DNA from: a virus
IMG/VR virus record: IMGVR_UViG_3300027793_000134
Location: 1 to 41,372 of that record
DNA length: 41,372 nucleotides
Reading direction: 5' to 3' (one strand)
In this document: one piece after another, positions 17,945 to 27,679 of the stretch
Position numbering within the stretch: position 1 is the stretch's first letter
How the letters are laid out: each line of letters opens with the position of its first letter
Notes under the pieces: generated by a model
Told to the model about the DNA's origin: nothing
Databases searched by the model: none
What the model saw: the letters and a program-made list of their open reading frames with translations, nothing else
Translations under genes and position numbers: made by a program

Positions 17945-20900
17945 TATATATTAATTAGATTTTTTGTTAAAAATATATCGAATGCTGTCTTACCTTTTTT
18001 CAAACCAAAGTAGAAGTGATATGGTGCACCAACAACAATTCTACTATTAGGTAATTTGAAAAATCCGTCATACGTAAATCCTGTTACATTTCCGCTAGAG
18101 TCTTTTGATTCTAGTGAACTATAGATATAACCAGGTCTTTGTCCTGTTGGGTGTTTAACAAAACTTGGGAAATAAGTACTGTCATTTAATCTGTCAATAC
18201 CTTGATAAGGTGTGGTATAGATTGTACCTGATGTTATCCAATTGTTTTCCTCACCACCAAACATACTTGGGTTAGTACCATTTTGTTTAATTTCCCATCT
18301 ATACATTGGAACCACTTGTGTTTTATGTCCAAAAGTATTAAAACCAAATTTTGTTGGTGTGTCTATGAATATTTCACGGCCAGGGGAAATGTAATCTCTT
18401 GTTACAGTGTCAGAACTAAAAAATACACCAACCACAGGTTTTGGTGATGCTCCGTAAAATAAATTAGCCTCGCTGTATGACTCAGGTGAAAATGGTATAA
18501 CACCAATTTCATTGTTAATACTATTTAATTGTGCAAAATCACCATCAATTTTTTGTGCAGGTCGGCTAAATAATTCACTAATTGATGAATCACCTAAACT
18601 TAATAATCTATCTAAAAAGTCTGCATTTGTTAATCTACTAATAATAAAATACTGCATCAAATCACTAACACCTTGAAATGATGTCGCTTTTAATCTGTCG
18701 GCAACATATCCTTGAAATTCAGGTTGTGCACAAACATTTTTAATTATGTTATCTTTAGGTCCTAAGTCAACAATAGTTGTTGGATTACCTAAAAAACGAA
18801 CATTACCAAAGTTATCCTCAACTTGAGAATTTAACATCCCAACAAAATTACCGGTGTTTCCGTTAAAGGGACTTGAACGATAAAAGAAAGAATTGTTTTC
18901 TTCTTTGAATACAATCTTTTCCCTACAATAAACATATGTTGGGTTTGTAACCTCAATACCTGGATATATTTTATCATTTTGAAAACCTGGCATGTACAAT
19001 ACACCATTTATCCAATTGTTTGTAAATGTCATACCAAACACATTTCTACAAATTGCAAAACCCATTAAGAATCTTGACTTCCATTCTGCAAATGATTTTA
19101 AATCATCACCAATTGCCAAATCTTTAGCAACTAAAGTATAACATCCATTTGTTATTATTGGATACTCAGTATCACCGCCAGTATAATAAACAGAATCTGT
19201 TTTTGGTTTAACTGTCATACCTCCACCAGCACTTTGTGTATACGCACCTAACGGTACAATAGTAGGACAACTAAAACTACTCATAACTGATGTTGTACCT
19301 GTACCATAAGATTGTTCAAAATCCACAGAACTATTTGTACTATAATCAGAATTAGATGTTACATCACCAGCGATTTCGGTTGACGCACCATTATCAGATA
19401 TTGCAAATACCGAAAATGCTTTATTTTGTGAAAAAACAAATCTATTATCAAATGAACTTGAACGTGGTAATCTGTCAGACCTCATAATAATTTTAGAACT
19501 TGTTGACATATTAAGAGTAATACCTGTTGAATATACATTACTGCTGTATGTCACACTTCCCGCACCACACCAATTAATTGGAGGATTTTCAAAACCTTTA
19601 CATCTTCTTGTCATCAACCCTCCGCCCTCAACATATTCATTAGCAAAATAACCATTACGACCTATAACATATGTATTTGGTCCTGCCCATTTACCTGATG
19701 GTACTGAACTACCAGCAGCATAATAACCACTTATTTGAGTACCAATAGAATTATTTGTTGACGTATCACCAACTGTTGTATCATCAGAGTCATGGTCGGA
19801 ATCAAAATTTGAATATAATGAGTGGTTATGTGTTGTATACGCACTATACTTAAATGTTCCATTACCCGTTGATGGTGTAAAAACATATGACTGATTAAAT
19901 AATGAAACATTATTATCGGTTAATGAATCATGTCTAAGAAGATTCAAATTGGGCGCTATTGGTATGTTTAACTTATAATCAGACTCAACAACCATAGAGC
20001 CCTCAAGAAGTCCAAATGGTTTCGAAATATCAATTTTGGTTTTTTGTCTTGTTGTATATGGGTCAACTCCCTTCATTAAGATTATTACACCCAAGTTTTT
20101 ATAATTTTCAATTAATTGTAATGGTTTTACAGGTGGGTCACTTTTACCTCTTTGAGCCTTATTATTTTCATCTTTAACATTATCAAAATAAACTGTCATT
20201 TGACCGTCAATAATTCTTTTGTAAAAACTACTATTGAATAAAAGATTATCAATTGTCGGTGTTGATGGTGTGTTTGTTTTTATTTTCGATTCAACAATAT
20301 TTTGTATTTCACCAACGGTAGTTGCCGTAACTACTTGATGATATTCAATATCGGATGGGAATGTGTAACTAGCAACACCATTATATAATGTTTGATAGAT
20401 ATTAAATGGTTTTGTAATTGTACCACTACCGTTCGGATTTGCGTAACTAATATTTAAAGAAGTTGTACCTGAGGATATTGTTGTTCCAGTTACAGAGTAA
20501 TTATTTAACCCATTTTCTACAGTTGACGCACTTAAAATATTAACATCGTAAGTTTGAGATAAATTAACAAAGGTTATTAAATTTCCTGTTTGAAACGTTG
20601 TTATGGCGTTTGCGTCTACCAAAAAAACCATTGGTTGGTCTTCATAAAACTCAGCGTTTGTGAAAGAAATTTGACCACCATTATCCAGGTAATTTGGATA
20701 AACTTTAATTCTGTTGGAACCTCCACCAGGTAAAGTTTCAAAATAATGTCCTTTTGTATTATATAAGTTAATTCTTTCAGGAATTGGTAATTCGTTTTTA
20801 CTCCAAAAATATTCATTTAATGTATTAGTATAAAACGGTGTACGTGCAAAGTTTTTAGTTTCAACAACGGAATTACCTGCCATTACCTGACCAAATCCAG

Positions 20901-23262
20901 CATTTTTCTTAATTCTTAATATTTCATCATCATCATCAATTTCTGGAAAAGATACGTAGACACCCGATAAAGTTACATCCGCCAATGGTGAGGAATTAAT
21001 GTCACCATTTACTAATGTATCAATTGCAAAATTATTGTCACCTGTTGTATTACAATCACATGTTGAGCAATCAGGATAGGTCATCATTGGTAAATTAAAT
21101 GATGGAAATTTAAATTTTTTAATTAATAAAAGAGTAATTCCAACAATAAAAGCACCATTAAGCACTATTTTACCTATAGTTGGCGCTACGTCTAATAATG
21201 TCGCCCCAAAAGTTAAAGTTGATTTAATAAAGGCATTTGCAAGGTCAACACTCAACCAATATATATTACTTACGGCGTAGGTAAGTAGTAATGTAAAAAG
21301 TAAAGGTAGTAATTTATTCCATAAATATTTAACAATATGATAAACAATTATAAATAAACCACCGACAATTCCAAATATTTGGAACAAAATTGAAATTATA
21401 AAATATAAAAGGTCAAAATTTCTTACCCCATCATTAATTGGAAATTTGTTTACCTCAGAATCACAACTTCGGTCTAATATTTCTTTGATGGATAAGAATC
21501 TACTTCTATTAGTTCCCTTTCTATATTCATCAATTAATTGTGCTGTTGTATAAACTTTATTATAATTAAATTCATAGAAAAAATCTTGACAGCTAATTGC
21601 GGAAGTTTTATTAGGATAATCGTCCCAATTTAAAGAAAAGGCGTAAGACCTTTGGAATAATGAAAAGTTATAATCGTAATTATCAAAATTAATTGTGATT
21701 GTTTGTGGAGTTTCAATTACAACACCATTTACAACTTCAGTGGTTGTTTTTTTCTCAACAGTAATTTCAAGTGTTTCATTTCCGTTTGGTAAGTCAACCC
21801 ATTTAGAATTATCAACAACATTATTAATTTTATAGGTAATACTTTTATATTCACCTGTAATTGATTTAATTAATAATGCTTTACCACCTGTACCAAAGTC
21901 TGAATATGTAAAAGTTCTTGTTTCTATTAATTTTGTATTATCACCAAATATTGGTGAAAAAATTGTAGTTTCACTACTTCTAGTTGCTGGGTCAACGTTA
22001 CCAGTCCATCCATATTCTTTAATATTTGGAACCAAAAAGTTTCCTCTTAATAAACTACCTTTTGGGTTAAAAGCAGAAAGATTTAATAAACTAGGTCCAA
22101 TGATACTATTAGATGTCTGTACAGCACTGACTTCTTTTTCACCATCATCGGTTTTAATTTTGAATCTGTATTTACCTTTTGTTGGAATACCAACACTTGG
22201 ATTATTTGAAAATATCAATTCGCCGAATTCATTGGTTGACACATAATCTAAATTCATTGGTACATCAACAACAAAAGCACCATTTTCGTCAATGACCTTT
22301 CCACCCTGTTCTAACTGATACTGTTCTAATATTGGGTCACCATCTGTATCCACATTTATTGTTTGTCTTACCGCTAAAATTCTACCAGGTCCCGCAACCA
22401 TTCCACATAAGTCACCTTGTTCTGAACTTGGTTTACAATTATTTTTTAACATAACAGAATCATTTGATGTCATGATTGACCCCATGAATGTTGCCGTCGG
22501 TTCAATTGTTATGTTTGAATCTCTTAAATCAAAATCTACCCTTGTTATGCCAACATCACAAACATCTCCTGTTCCCCAAAAAGAAGAAACTGAAATACTT
22601 TTTCTTTGATTGACAATTTGTGGTAATGATGCTAAATCAGATGAACTTTTAAATTGGTTACCGTCAAACTGTTTCGGGTTACCAAGATTCATTCTAATTA
22701 AATCGGTTGGTCTTAATGAGAAACAACCCATATCAGACAAATCAACATCTAAAATAACTTGTTGGTTTCCTAATGGAACTCCAACAATCATGTAATCCCC
22801 CGACTCGTTAGTTTTAACTGTGTACTTATAATATTTTTCATATATTTGTAATACTTCTGTTCTTGTTAAAACATCCTCTCTTGTTGGAAAAGTTCCTGTG
22901 GCAGCGTGTCCTTCATATGAAGGTGTATAGGGTAGTAAATTATATCTGAACCCATCTTCATTTTTGTCCGAAACATTTTTATATGGGTACAATGCCGATA
23001 TTACGGGGTCATTTTGGTCAACTAAATCAATTGGTACAAAAACAGATACTTTGGCGTTTGGAACACCATACCCACCATTGGCAATCACACGACCAACCAC
23101 AACTCCGTAATCAGAACAAAAACTTCTATACACATCAGACTGAGTAAGTTTCAAAGAAAGAATTTCCAAGAAATCGAAATCTTGGTCAACTTGTACTTTG
23201 ATACTTTTGTCAGATTGTGTACTATTTCCTACTGATGTTCGTATCCTATAACTTTTAGGCAT
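17944..23262 (-). CDS. Giant baseplate-region protein with internal membrane-like block
   Basis: 1772 residues, not assignable to a named family. Residues about 45-180 resemble a carboxypeptidase-regulatory-like beta fold (GRVIANGGYGVPNAKVSVFVP, then YTVKTNESGDYMIVGVPLG, QQVILDVDLSDMG). Similar beta strands follow to about 600. Residues about 610-716 contain three or four long hydrophobic stretches (LLYFIISILFQIFGIVGGLF, LLPLLFTLLLTYAVSNIYWL, VLNGAFIVGITLLLI), unusual in a virion protein. A CSTCDC cluster follows at about 730. The remaining 1000 residues are Asn/Ser/Thr/Gly-rich and beta-like. The location between gp6-like and gpI-like genes suggests a baseplate wedge or host-contact protein, perhaps a counterpart of T4 gp7. 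The hydrophobic block might act on host membrane during infection. It is not helical enough to be a typical tape measure. Its 71-base leader is A-rich without Shine-Dalgarno. Confidence 0.8.
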   Translation of the reverse strand: MPKSYRIRTSVGNSTQSDKSIKVQVDQDFDFLEILSLKLTQSDVYRSFCSDYGVVVGRVIANGGYGVPNAKVSVFVPIDLVDQNDPVISALYPYKNVSDKNEDGFRYNLLPYTPSYEGHAATGTFPTREDVLTRTEVLQIYEKYYKYTVKTNESGDYMIVGVPLGNQQVILDVDLSDMGCFSLRPTDLIRMNLGNPKQFDGNQFKSSSDLASLPQIVNQRKSISVSSFWGTGDVCDVGITRVDFDLRDSNITIEPTATFMGSIMTSNDSVMLKNNCKPSSEQGDLCGMVAGPGRILAVRQTINVDTDGDPILEQYQLEQGGKVIDENGAFVVDVPMNLDYVSTNEFGELIFSNNPSVGIPTKGKYRFKIKTDDGEKEVSAVQTSNSIIGPSLLNLSAFNPKGSLLRGNFLVPNIKEYGWTGNVDPATRSSETTIFSPIFGDNTKLIETRTFTYSDFGTGGKALLIKSITGEYKSITYKINNVVDNSKWVDLPNGNETLEITVEKKTTTEVVNGVVIETPQTITINFDNYDYNFSLFQRSYAFSLNWDDYPNKTSAISCQDFFYEFNYNKVYTTAQLIDEYRKGTNRSRFLSIKEILDRSCDSEVNKFPINDGVRNFDLLYFIISILFQIFGIVGGLFIIVYHIVKYLWNKLLPLLFTLLLTYAVSNIYWLSVDLANAFIKSTLTFGATLLDVAPTIGKIVLNGAFIVGITLLLIKKFKFPSFNLPMMTYPDCSTCDCNTTGDNNFAIDTLVNGDINSSPLADVTLSGVYVSFPEIDDDDEILRIKKNAGFGQVMAGNSVVETKNFARTPFYTNTLNEYFWSKNELPIPERINLYNTKGHYFETLPGGGSNRIKVYPNYLDNGGQISFTNAEFYEDQPMVFLVDANAITTFQTGNLITFVNLSQTYDVNILSASTVENGLNNYSVTGTTISSGTTSLNISYANPNGSGTITKPFNIYQTLYNGVASYTFPSDIEYHQVVTATTVGEIQNIVESKIKTNTPSTPTIDNLLFNSSFYKRIIDGQMTVYFDNVKDENNKAQRGKSDPPVKPLQLIENYKNLGVIILMKGVDPYTTRQKTKIDISKPFGLLEGSMVVESDYKLNIPIAPNLNLLRHDSLTDNNVSLFNQSYVFTPSTGNGTFKYSAYTTHNHSLYSNFDSDHDSDDTTVGDTSTNNSIGTQISGYYAAGSSVPSGKWAGPNTYVIGRNGYFANEYVEGGGLMTRRCKGFENPPINWCGAGSVTYSSNVYSTGITLNMSTSSKIIMRSDRLPRSSSFDNRFVFSQNKAFSVFAISDNGASTEIAGDVTSNSDYSTNSSVDFEQSYGTGTTSVMSSFSCPTIVPLGAYTQSAGGGMTVKPKTDSVYYTGGDTEYPIITNGCYTLVAKDLAIGDDLKSFAEWKSRFLMGFAICRNVFGMTFTNNWINGVLYMPGFQNDKIYPGIEVTNPTYVYCREKIVFKEENNSFFYRSSPFNGNTGNFVGMLNSQVEDNFGNVRFLGNPTTIVDLGPKDNIIKNVCAQPEFQGYVADRLKATSFQGVSDLMQYFIISRLTNADFLDRLLSLGDSSISELFSRPAQKIDGDFAQLNSINNEIGVIPFSPESYSEANLFYGASPKPVVGVFFSSDTVTRDYISPGREIFIDTPTKFGFNTFGHKTQVVPMYRWEIKQNGTNPSMFGGEENNWITSGTIYTTPYQGIDRLNDSTYFPSFVKHPTGQRPGYIYSSLESKDSSGNVTGFTYDGFFKLPNSRIVVGAPYHFYFGLKKGKTAFDIFLTKNLINI

Positions 23263-23313
23263 AATTGTTCTTTCTCATAAATAGTTAAAGTATTATTTTA
23301 CAAAAATAGTCGA

Positions 23314-23337
23314 AGTAATTTTCTTGTGAAGATTACT
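23314..23337 (-). other. Imperfect hairpin over the gp6-like gene's stop codon
   Basis: AGTAATTTTC (23314-23323) pairs with GAAGATTACT (23328-23337) with one mismatch and a four-base loop. The stem includes the stop codon of the gp6-like gene. On the minus strand a U5 run follows after about seven bases. It could be a weak terminator or a transcript-end stabiliser. Confidence 0.4.
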
Positions 23338-25150
23338 GCTTAACACGAATACCAATATCTAAATTATCGTATCTAATTTGATAGAATTCTGTTGGTTGTG
23401 CATTTATAACATCATCAATCAATCTAATTTGTTTTGTTGTGGAATCTTGATATTTTTGTGCGGTCTGAGATGTTGAATATTTTCCTCCGACTCTGTTGAA
23501 GACCTTAACATCTGATATGTTAATAACACCTTCAGTATCTTGGACCAAACTTTTAATTTCAGAAATTAAAACATCTTCACCAAATTCTCTGTTTTGTGGT
23601 AACATATAATCACTAACTTTTGTTACAACATCTGATATGATTGAATTTTGATTTGTGTTTTTTGCAATTGTAATATAAATTTCAAATGCTAAATCAATAA
23701 CTTTGCCAGTATCAACACTTACATAATCATTTAACATTCTATAGTTAGACAAGAAAGATGCTATGTTATCTTTCAAAACTTTTGGAACATTTTGAGTCAT
23801 TTTACCATTATCATCTTGGCTTAACACAATTACATTAATCTTGTTGTTATTTTCCAAAATACCAACCTTAGCTGGAACACCAAATTGACCCGGCATCTTT
23901 TGTATTAACGAGTAGTAGTCACCAAGAGTGACCGCTCTGTTTTGTGATGCAAAGTTAAATGTAACATAATTTCTAACTTCCTCTACAGATGGTGGATTTG
24001 CCCCACCAATAGCCGCAGTAACGTTTGTACATTGGATTGAATTTCTAACAGCGTTTGCAATTTCAATCGATGGTCCATTTACATCAAAATTTACATTACC
24101 AACAGTATTAATAATATTAACACCAACATTACTTTCAAGACCACCACCAACTCTATATTGTATAAACAAAGTTGTATTCGGTGTTGGAATGAATCCTAAA
24201 CTCAAATTGTTTTGATAATCGTTTACTCTCAAAGTCACACCTGTTCGTGCAAAGCTAGCTAATTGGTCATCAGCTGTTGTATTACCACCACCGAAAGTCA
24301 ACTTCATAAAGTTTTCAGGCGTAAACTCAGTTATAAATCTATTACCACTTTTGATGTATTTTCCAACTTTTATATTAGAGGTATCACTTGGTTTCGATGG
24401 GTCAGGAACAAAAATTGTATCTTCGGCTAATGCTTGTACTTCATACCATTTACCAACTGAACTTAAGAATTCTTGATACGATGGTATATTATTATATTCA
24501 ATTCCGTCTTTTTGTATTATTGACAATACATTAACCACGTTTCTTTCAGGTAAAAATAAACTTAAAAATGGTGTCGCATCTGCTTGTGTTATAACTTTTT
24601 TAAATACCTTTGTGATACCGTTTACCACAACCTCTCTTTTTATAATATTATAACTTTGTATGTTGTTTGACGCATCCAAAATTGGTATTACTTTTTGATT
24701 TTTTTCTCCTGAGGAACTAAATGCTGACGCAAAATTAATGTCATTTGGATTTTCAAATGTTTGTCCCGCACCAACAAATTGTGACCCAGCTTTTAAAACA
24801 CCCATGTAATCAGGGTTAGGTCTGTCACCTAAAGCGGGTACATTAATTGTTATATCACAAACCGCGATTGATGGTCTGTTTCCCGGTATTTTCAAACCGT
24901 AAGTTCTTGCTATGTTATATATTGAACTTCTTTGTTGTGCAAATTCAAGGACAGTTTCCTGTATGCTTCTATCAATATGATAATGTAAGTTGTCTGTTAC
25001 GGCAGCGTTTAAATCCATTAAAACAGAAAAAATTGATGCGTCATTGAAGTTGTCAATTAGGTCGGGATAATACTGTCTAGTATAATCAATAAGTTCTTGT
25101 CTTATAGCGGCAAAATCTCGGACGGTATAGGATATTCTTTTTTCAGCCAT
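23333..25150 (-). CDS. gp6: gp6-like baseplate wedge protein (baseplate J family)
   Basis: 605 residues, close to T4 gp6 (660). The N-terminus (YTVRDFAAIRQELIDYTRQY, then DNFNDASIFSVLMDLNAAVTDNLHYHIDRS) is the typical start of gp6/baseplate-J-like proteins: a helical region followed by a beta domain. The AVTLGDYYSLIQKMPGQFG motif near residue 400 is also characteristic ('aVt..DYe.lv..mpg'). In T4, gp6 dimers form the inner ring of the baseplate with gp25 and gp53 and control sheath contraction. It directly follows the gp25-like gene, as expected for the core wedge bundle. TATAAATA occurs on the minus strand about ten bases upstream of the ATG, inside the previous gene's end; this is probably too close to be a late promoter. 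Confidence 0.9.
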   Translation of the reverse strand: MAEKRISYTVRDFAAIRQELIDYTRQYYPDLIDNFNDASIFSVLMDLNAAVTDNLHYHIDRSIQETVLEFAQQRSSIYNIARTYGLKIPGNRPSIAVCDITINVPALGDRPNPDYMGVLKAGSQFVGAGQTFENPNDINFASAFSSSGEKNQKVIPILDASNNIQSYNIIKREVVVNGITKVFKKVITQADATPFLSLFLPERNVVNVLSIIQKDGIEYNNIPSYQEFLSSVGKWYEVQALAEDTIFVPDPSKPSDTSNIKVGKYIKSGNRFITEFTPENFMKLTFGGGNTTADDQLASFARTGVTLRVNDYQNNLSLGFIPTPNTTLFIQYRVGGGLESNVGVNIINTVGNVNFDVNGPSIEIANAVRNSIQCTNVTAAIGGANPPSVEEVRNYVTFNFASQNRAVTLGDYYSLIQKMPGQFGVPAKVGILENNNKINVIVLSQDDNGKMTQNVPKVLKDNIASFLSNYRMLNDYVSVDTGKVIDLAFEIYITIAKNTNQNSIISDVVTKVSDYMLPQNREFGEDVLISEIKSLVQDTEGVINISDVKVFNRVGGKYSTSQTAQKYQDSTTKQIRLIDDVINAQPTEFYQIRYDNLDIGIRVKQ

Positions 25151-25155
25151 TTATG

Positions 25156-25614
25156 TTAAATATTTATAATTATGAAATCTTTTGATTGGAAAGCGTTATC
25201 ACTGATTGTGTAATCAATTCTCATCTTAGCTGTGTATTCTGAAGTATTTCTACCACCAACCCTATAAACACCATTTCCTAAGTTCTCAGAGTTTAAAGTA
25301 CCAACTGACTCATATTCATCAAATGGTAAAATTATAATATCATTAATAATTAAATTAGGAATGTACTTACTTACATTATCTCTAATATCATCTTTAATTG
25401 ATTCAAATGTTACACCATCTAATGGTTCAAAAATAAATTCATAAATTTTAGTACCAAAATCAGGTAAATAATATCTACTACCTTTTCTAGTTAAAATTAA
25501 ATGAATTAAATTACTTCTTATTTCTTGGTCAGGATTTTGAGACAAAGAAAGATAATCCCCCTTTAATGAATCATTAAAAGGAAAATTAATACCATAAGTT
25601 ACACCATTAGCCAT
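25156..25614 (-). CDS. gp25: gp25-like baseplate wedge protein (GPW/gp25 family)
   Basis: 152 residues; T4 gp25 is 132. The pattern is typical: GINFPFNDS near the start, DQEIRSNLIHLILTRKGSRYYLPDFGTKIYEFIFEP in the middle, and DIRDNVSKYIPNLIINDIII after it. This matches the family's 'I...l..il.T..GeR...p.fG..l....fe' core. In T4 and related injection machines gp25 anchors the first sheath ring to the gp6 core. The gene overlaps the DUF5522-like gene by eight bases and is followed six bases later by gp6. The combination supports a contractile tail. Confidence 0.92.
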   Translation of the reverse strand: MANGVTYGINFPFNDSLKGDYLSLSQNPDQEIRSNLIHLILTRKGSRYYLPDFGTKIYEFIFEPLDGVTFESIKDDIRDNVSKYIPNLIINDIIILPFDEYESVGTLNSENLGNGVYRVGGRNTSEYTAKMRIDYTISDNAFQSKDFIIINI

Positions 25615-25822
25615 TGTTTATAAATATAGTTGTATTCCCTTTTTTGTGAGCAGGAAAAAAAGGACAATGTCTACAACCATTACCACAACAACTACCTCTC
25701 TTTAAATGAAACTCTTTTGTGAAAACATAAATTCCGTTTTCAATATAAAAATCAGAAGGGAGAAGTTTTTGACTTCCCCCTTCCGAATTATTAATTGTTT
25801 TATTTTGATTACTTAATTTCAC
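25607..25822 (-). CDS. DUF5522-like Cys-rich small protein
   Basis: About 71 residues from a GTG at 25822 that overlaps the RNR stop by 14 bases; the frame is open to an ATG at 25852, further inside the RNR gene. The diagnostic part is DFYIENGIYVFTKEFHLKRG followed by SCCGNGCRHCPF. This is the signature of short DUF5522-type proteins, which I know mainly from Bacteroidota genomes. Four cysteines and one histidine in CCxxxCxHC could bind metal, but the function is unknown. It sits between the B12-dependent RNR and the baseplate genes. A terminator-like hairpin falls inside its 5' end, so its expression may be limited by transcription read-through. It may be a host-derived passenger gene or an accessory to RNR; both are inferences. 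The start is uncertain. Confidence 0.7.
   Translation of the reverse strand: MKLSNQNKTINNSEGGSQKLLPSDFYIENGIYVFTKEFHLKRGSCCGNGCRHCPFFPAHKKGNTTIFINNG
25755..25783 (-). terminator. Intrinsic-terminator-like hairpin after RNR, inside the next gene
   Basis: On the minus strand GAAGGGGGAAGT (25783-25772) pairs with ACTTCTCCCTTC (25766-25755) through a 5-base loop. The stem is 12 bp with a single G-U wobble, and ATTTTTAT follows within three bases. The wobble pairs only in minus-strand RNA; the plus strand would have an A-C mismatch, which agrees with leftward transcription. It lies 26 bases after the RNR stop. Confidence 0.7.
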
Positions 25823-27668
25823 ACGCTCCACCAGCACATGCCAACTCACCACTCAAATCTGTGTTGTCTTGTAATTCAACAACTTTGGATAAGTCAATTG
25901 ACTGTAATTTAGAGAATAATCTTTCGTATTCTTCTTCAGTACAATCTTCAAACGGTGCTTGAATGTAACTTCCACCATCATAAGGTAATACTGATAGACC
26001 ATTGTAAAAGTCTCGGTTTTCCCACATCCACTCACCTGCCAATTCCCAGTCTTCAGGTTTCAAACTGATTGTTGCCGATACGTTGTGACTATTTGAACCT
26101 GTTCTGTGACCTGGTCTAACCCACTCTTGTGTGATTTTTTTAACACGGTCTAACAATTGGAAGGGTGATTCGGTTCTCAAAATAGCCCCCTCAGGTGCTT
26201 TTTGTGGAACTGAAATAACCGCTGTATCATGCGGACGGAAGAATTCATCTTCAACCAACTCAGGGTGATACATTGCCAAGTATTGGTAGATTGCTTCATT
26301 CTTACCTACACGGACTCTACGGATGTAATAATCGTTGTGCCATGCATGGATACCTGAAGATGTTCCCAATGTCAGGGATGTTGTACCAGCGGGTTTCACA
26401 GTAGTTGTACGGGCCGACTTATTTATACCAATTAATCCTGCAACTCTTACGTTTTCTTCTTTAACCAATTTAGCAGCTTCTTTCATGTTGTAACCCAATA
26501 CAACACCTGAACCGATACCCGTCATTGATACACCAATCAATGCATCTTTTTCAGTTGTACGTTTCCATATGTCTCTTAAGTAATGGAAATCAGTGTATCC
26601 AGCTTGAAGTGTTCCAATGAACGCAGCTGCTTTAACACGGTTGTTTAAATCTTCTTGTGATTCAATGTCAGAAACATTTACCTCACACAAGTTACAGAAT
26701 TGATTTGGTCTCAAAGCGATTTCACAACATGGATTGGTTCCCCAATCTTTGTCGTTTGTAAAGTAGATACCAGGTTCACCTGCTCCTGATGCTTCAACAC
26801 GTTTCCACAAATCTAAGAAAAATTCTTTTGTGATTTTGTGTCTAACCAAAGTCGCAGAATTGTTAGCTCTACCTCTTTGTGGGTTGGTTTCCCACCAAGA
26901 ACCTGACTTACATGAAATCATTTCATGGTCATCAGCTGAGAACAATGAAATCAATGCCGCTCTACGAATACCACCTGCAAGAACTGCGTCTGCAATGTGA
27001 CATACCATGTCGTGAACTTCAATTGGTGTCATCTTTTCACCATCTTCTTTAGCGTCCAACATACCTTTCAATTTGTGAAGACAATCTTTCAAAGGTTGAG
27101 GACCAGGTGCTTTACCACCTGATGTTACAAGTTGAGCCCCTTTTGGTCTAATATCTGAAAAATCAAATTCAGGTGTTGACAAATGTTCACCAAAGTAAGA
27201 CTTCATTAATACTTTGATTGCATCTGCCCATCCTTCAATAGAATCACCAACCAAGAATCTTCTTGTTCTATTCGGGTTTGGTTTTCTAATTTCAGGTAGT
27301 TTTTCTACGTGATGTTTCTGTACTGAATAACCAACACCTGTTCCACCTAACAATAGGAACATACTTTCAGCAAATGCGTCCAAGTGGTCGATTGGTAAAT
27401 AAGCACAGTTGTAGATTCTGTTTGGTGAAATTTCAATTGGTTTACCACCAAACTGCATTGAGCGCATTGATGGTAAAACTTTTTTATCATAAACATACTT
27501 GTAAACTTCCACAATCTCACCTGCTAATTGTGGGAACTTTTTGATGTGCATGTTCATGTTTCTTGTTACTAACTCTTCCCACGTTTCTCTCCTGTTTACA
27601 TCAGGAAGGAATTTAGCGTATTTCATATACACCGTGAGGTCTGACAATATCTTTTGTGATGCGTCCAT
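25809..27668 (-). CDS. nrdJ: Class II (adenosylcobalamin-dependent) ribonucleotide reductase
   Basis: 619 residues. It reduces ribonucleotides to deoxyribonucleotides for phage DNA synthesis. The catalytic residues can be placed by comparison with the monomeric Lactobacillus enzyme. Cys88 in NCAY matches the first redox Cys. NPCCE at 312-316 matches the Asn-x-Cys-x-Glu active site, with Cys314 as the thiyl-radical residue. Cys325 has the spacing of the second redox Cys. The C-terminal pair Cys611/Cys616 in CAGGACEIK is the thioredoxin-shuttle pair. PAGTTSLTLGTSSGIHAWH (about 430) fits the phosphate-binding loop. It is shorter than the 739-residue model enzyme. A class II enzyme works with or without oxygen but needs host or imported B12. 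A clear AAAGGAG lies 11 bases before the ATG, unusual in this window and suggesting strong translation. No intein is seen. Confidence 0.93.
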   Translation of the reverse strand: MDASQKILSDLTVYMKYAKFLPDVNRRETWEELVTRNMNMHIKKFPQLAGEIVEVYKYVYDKKVLPSMRSMQFGGKPIEISPNRIYNCAYLPIDHLDAFAESMFLLLGGTGVGYSVQKHHVEKLPEIRKPNPNRTRRFLVGDSIEGWADAIKVLMKSYFGEHLSTPEFDFSDIRPKGAQLVTSGGKAPGPQPLKDCLHKLKGMLDAKEDGEKMTPIEVHDMVCHIADAVLAGGIRRAALISLFSADDHEMISCKSGSWWETNPQRGRANNSATLVRHKITKEFFLDLWKRVEASGAGEPGIYFTNDKDWGTNPCCEIALRPNQFCNLCEVNVSDIESQEDLNNRVKAAAFIGTLQAGYTDFHYLRDIWKRTTEKDALIGVSMTGIGSGVVLGYNMKEAAKLVKEENVRVAGLIGINKSARTTTVKPAGTTSLTLGTSSGIHAWHNDYYIRRVRVGKNEAIYQYLAMYHPELVEDEFFRPHDTAVISVPQKAPEGAILRTESPFQLLDRVKKITQEWVRPGHRTGSNSHNVSATISLKPEDWELAGEWMWENRDFYNGLSVLPYDGGSYIQAPFEDCTEEEYERLFSKLQSIDLSKVVELQDNTDLSGELACAGGACEIK

Positions 27669-27679
27669 TTTTTATTTTT

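Noticed and set aside
17944-23262. Tape-measure protein
   Set aside because: Length and hydrophobic block would allow it, but the chain is mostly beta-like with few long helices and lies between gp6-like and gpI-like genes.
25161-25168. TATAAATA as a late promoter for the gp6-like gene
   Set aside because: It is on the correct strand but only about ten bases before the ATG, leaving almost no leader, so chance in AT-rich DNA is likely.
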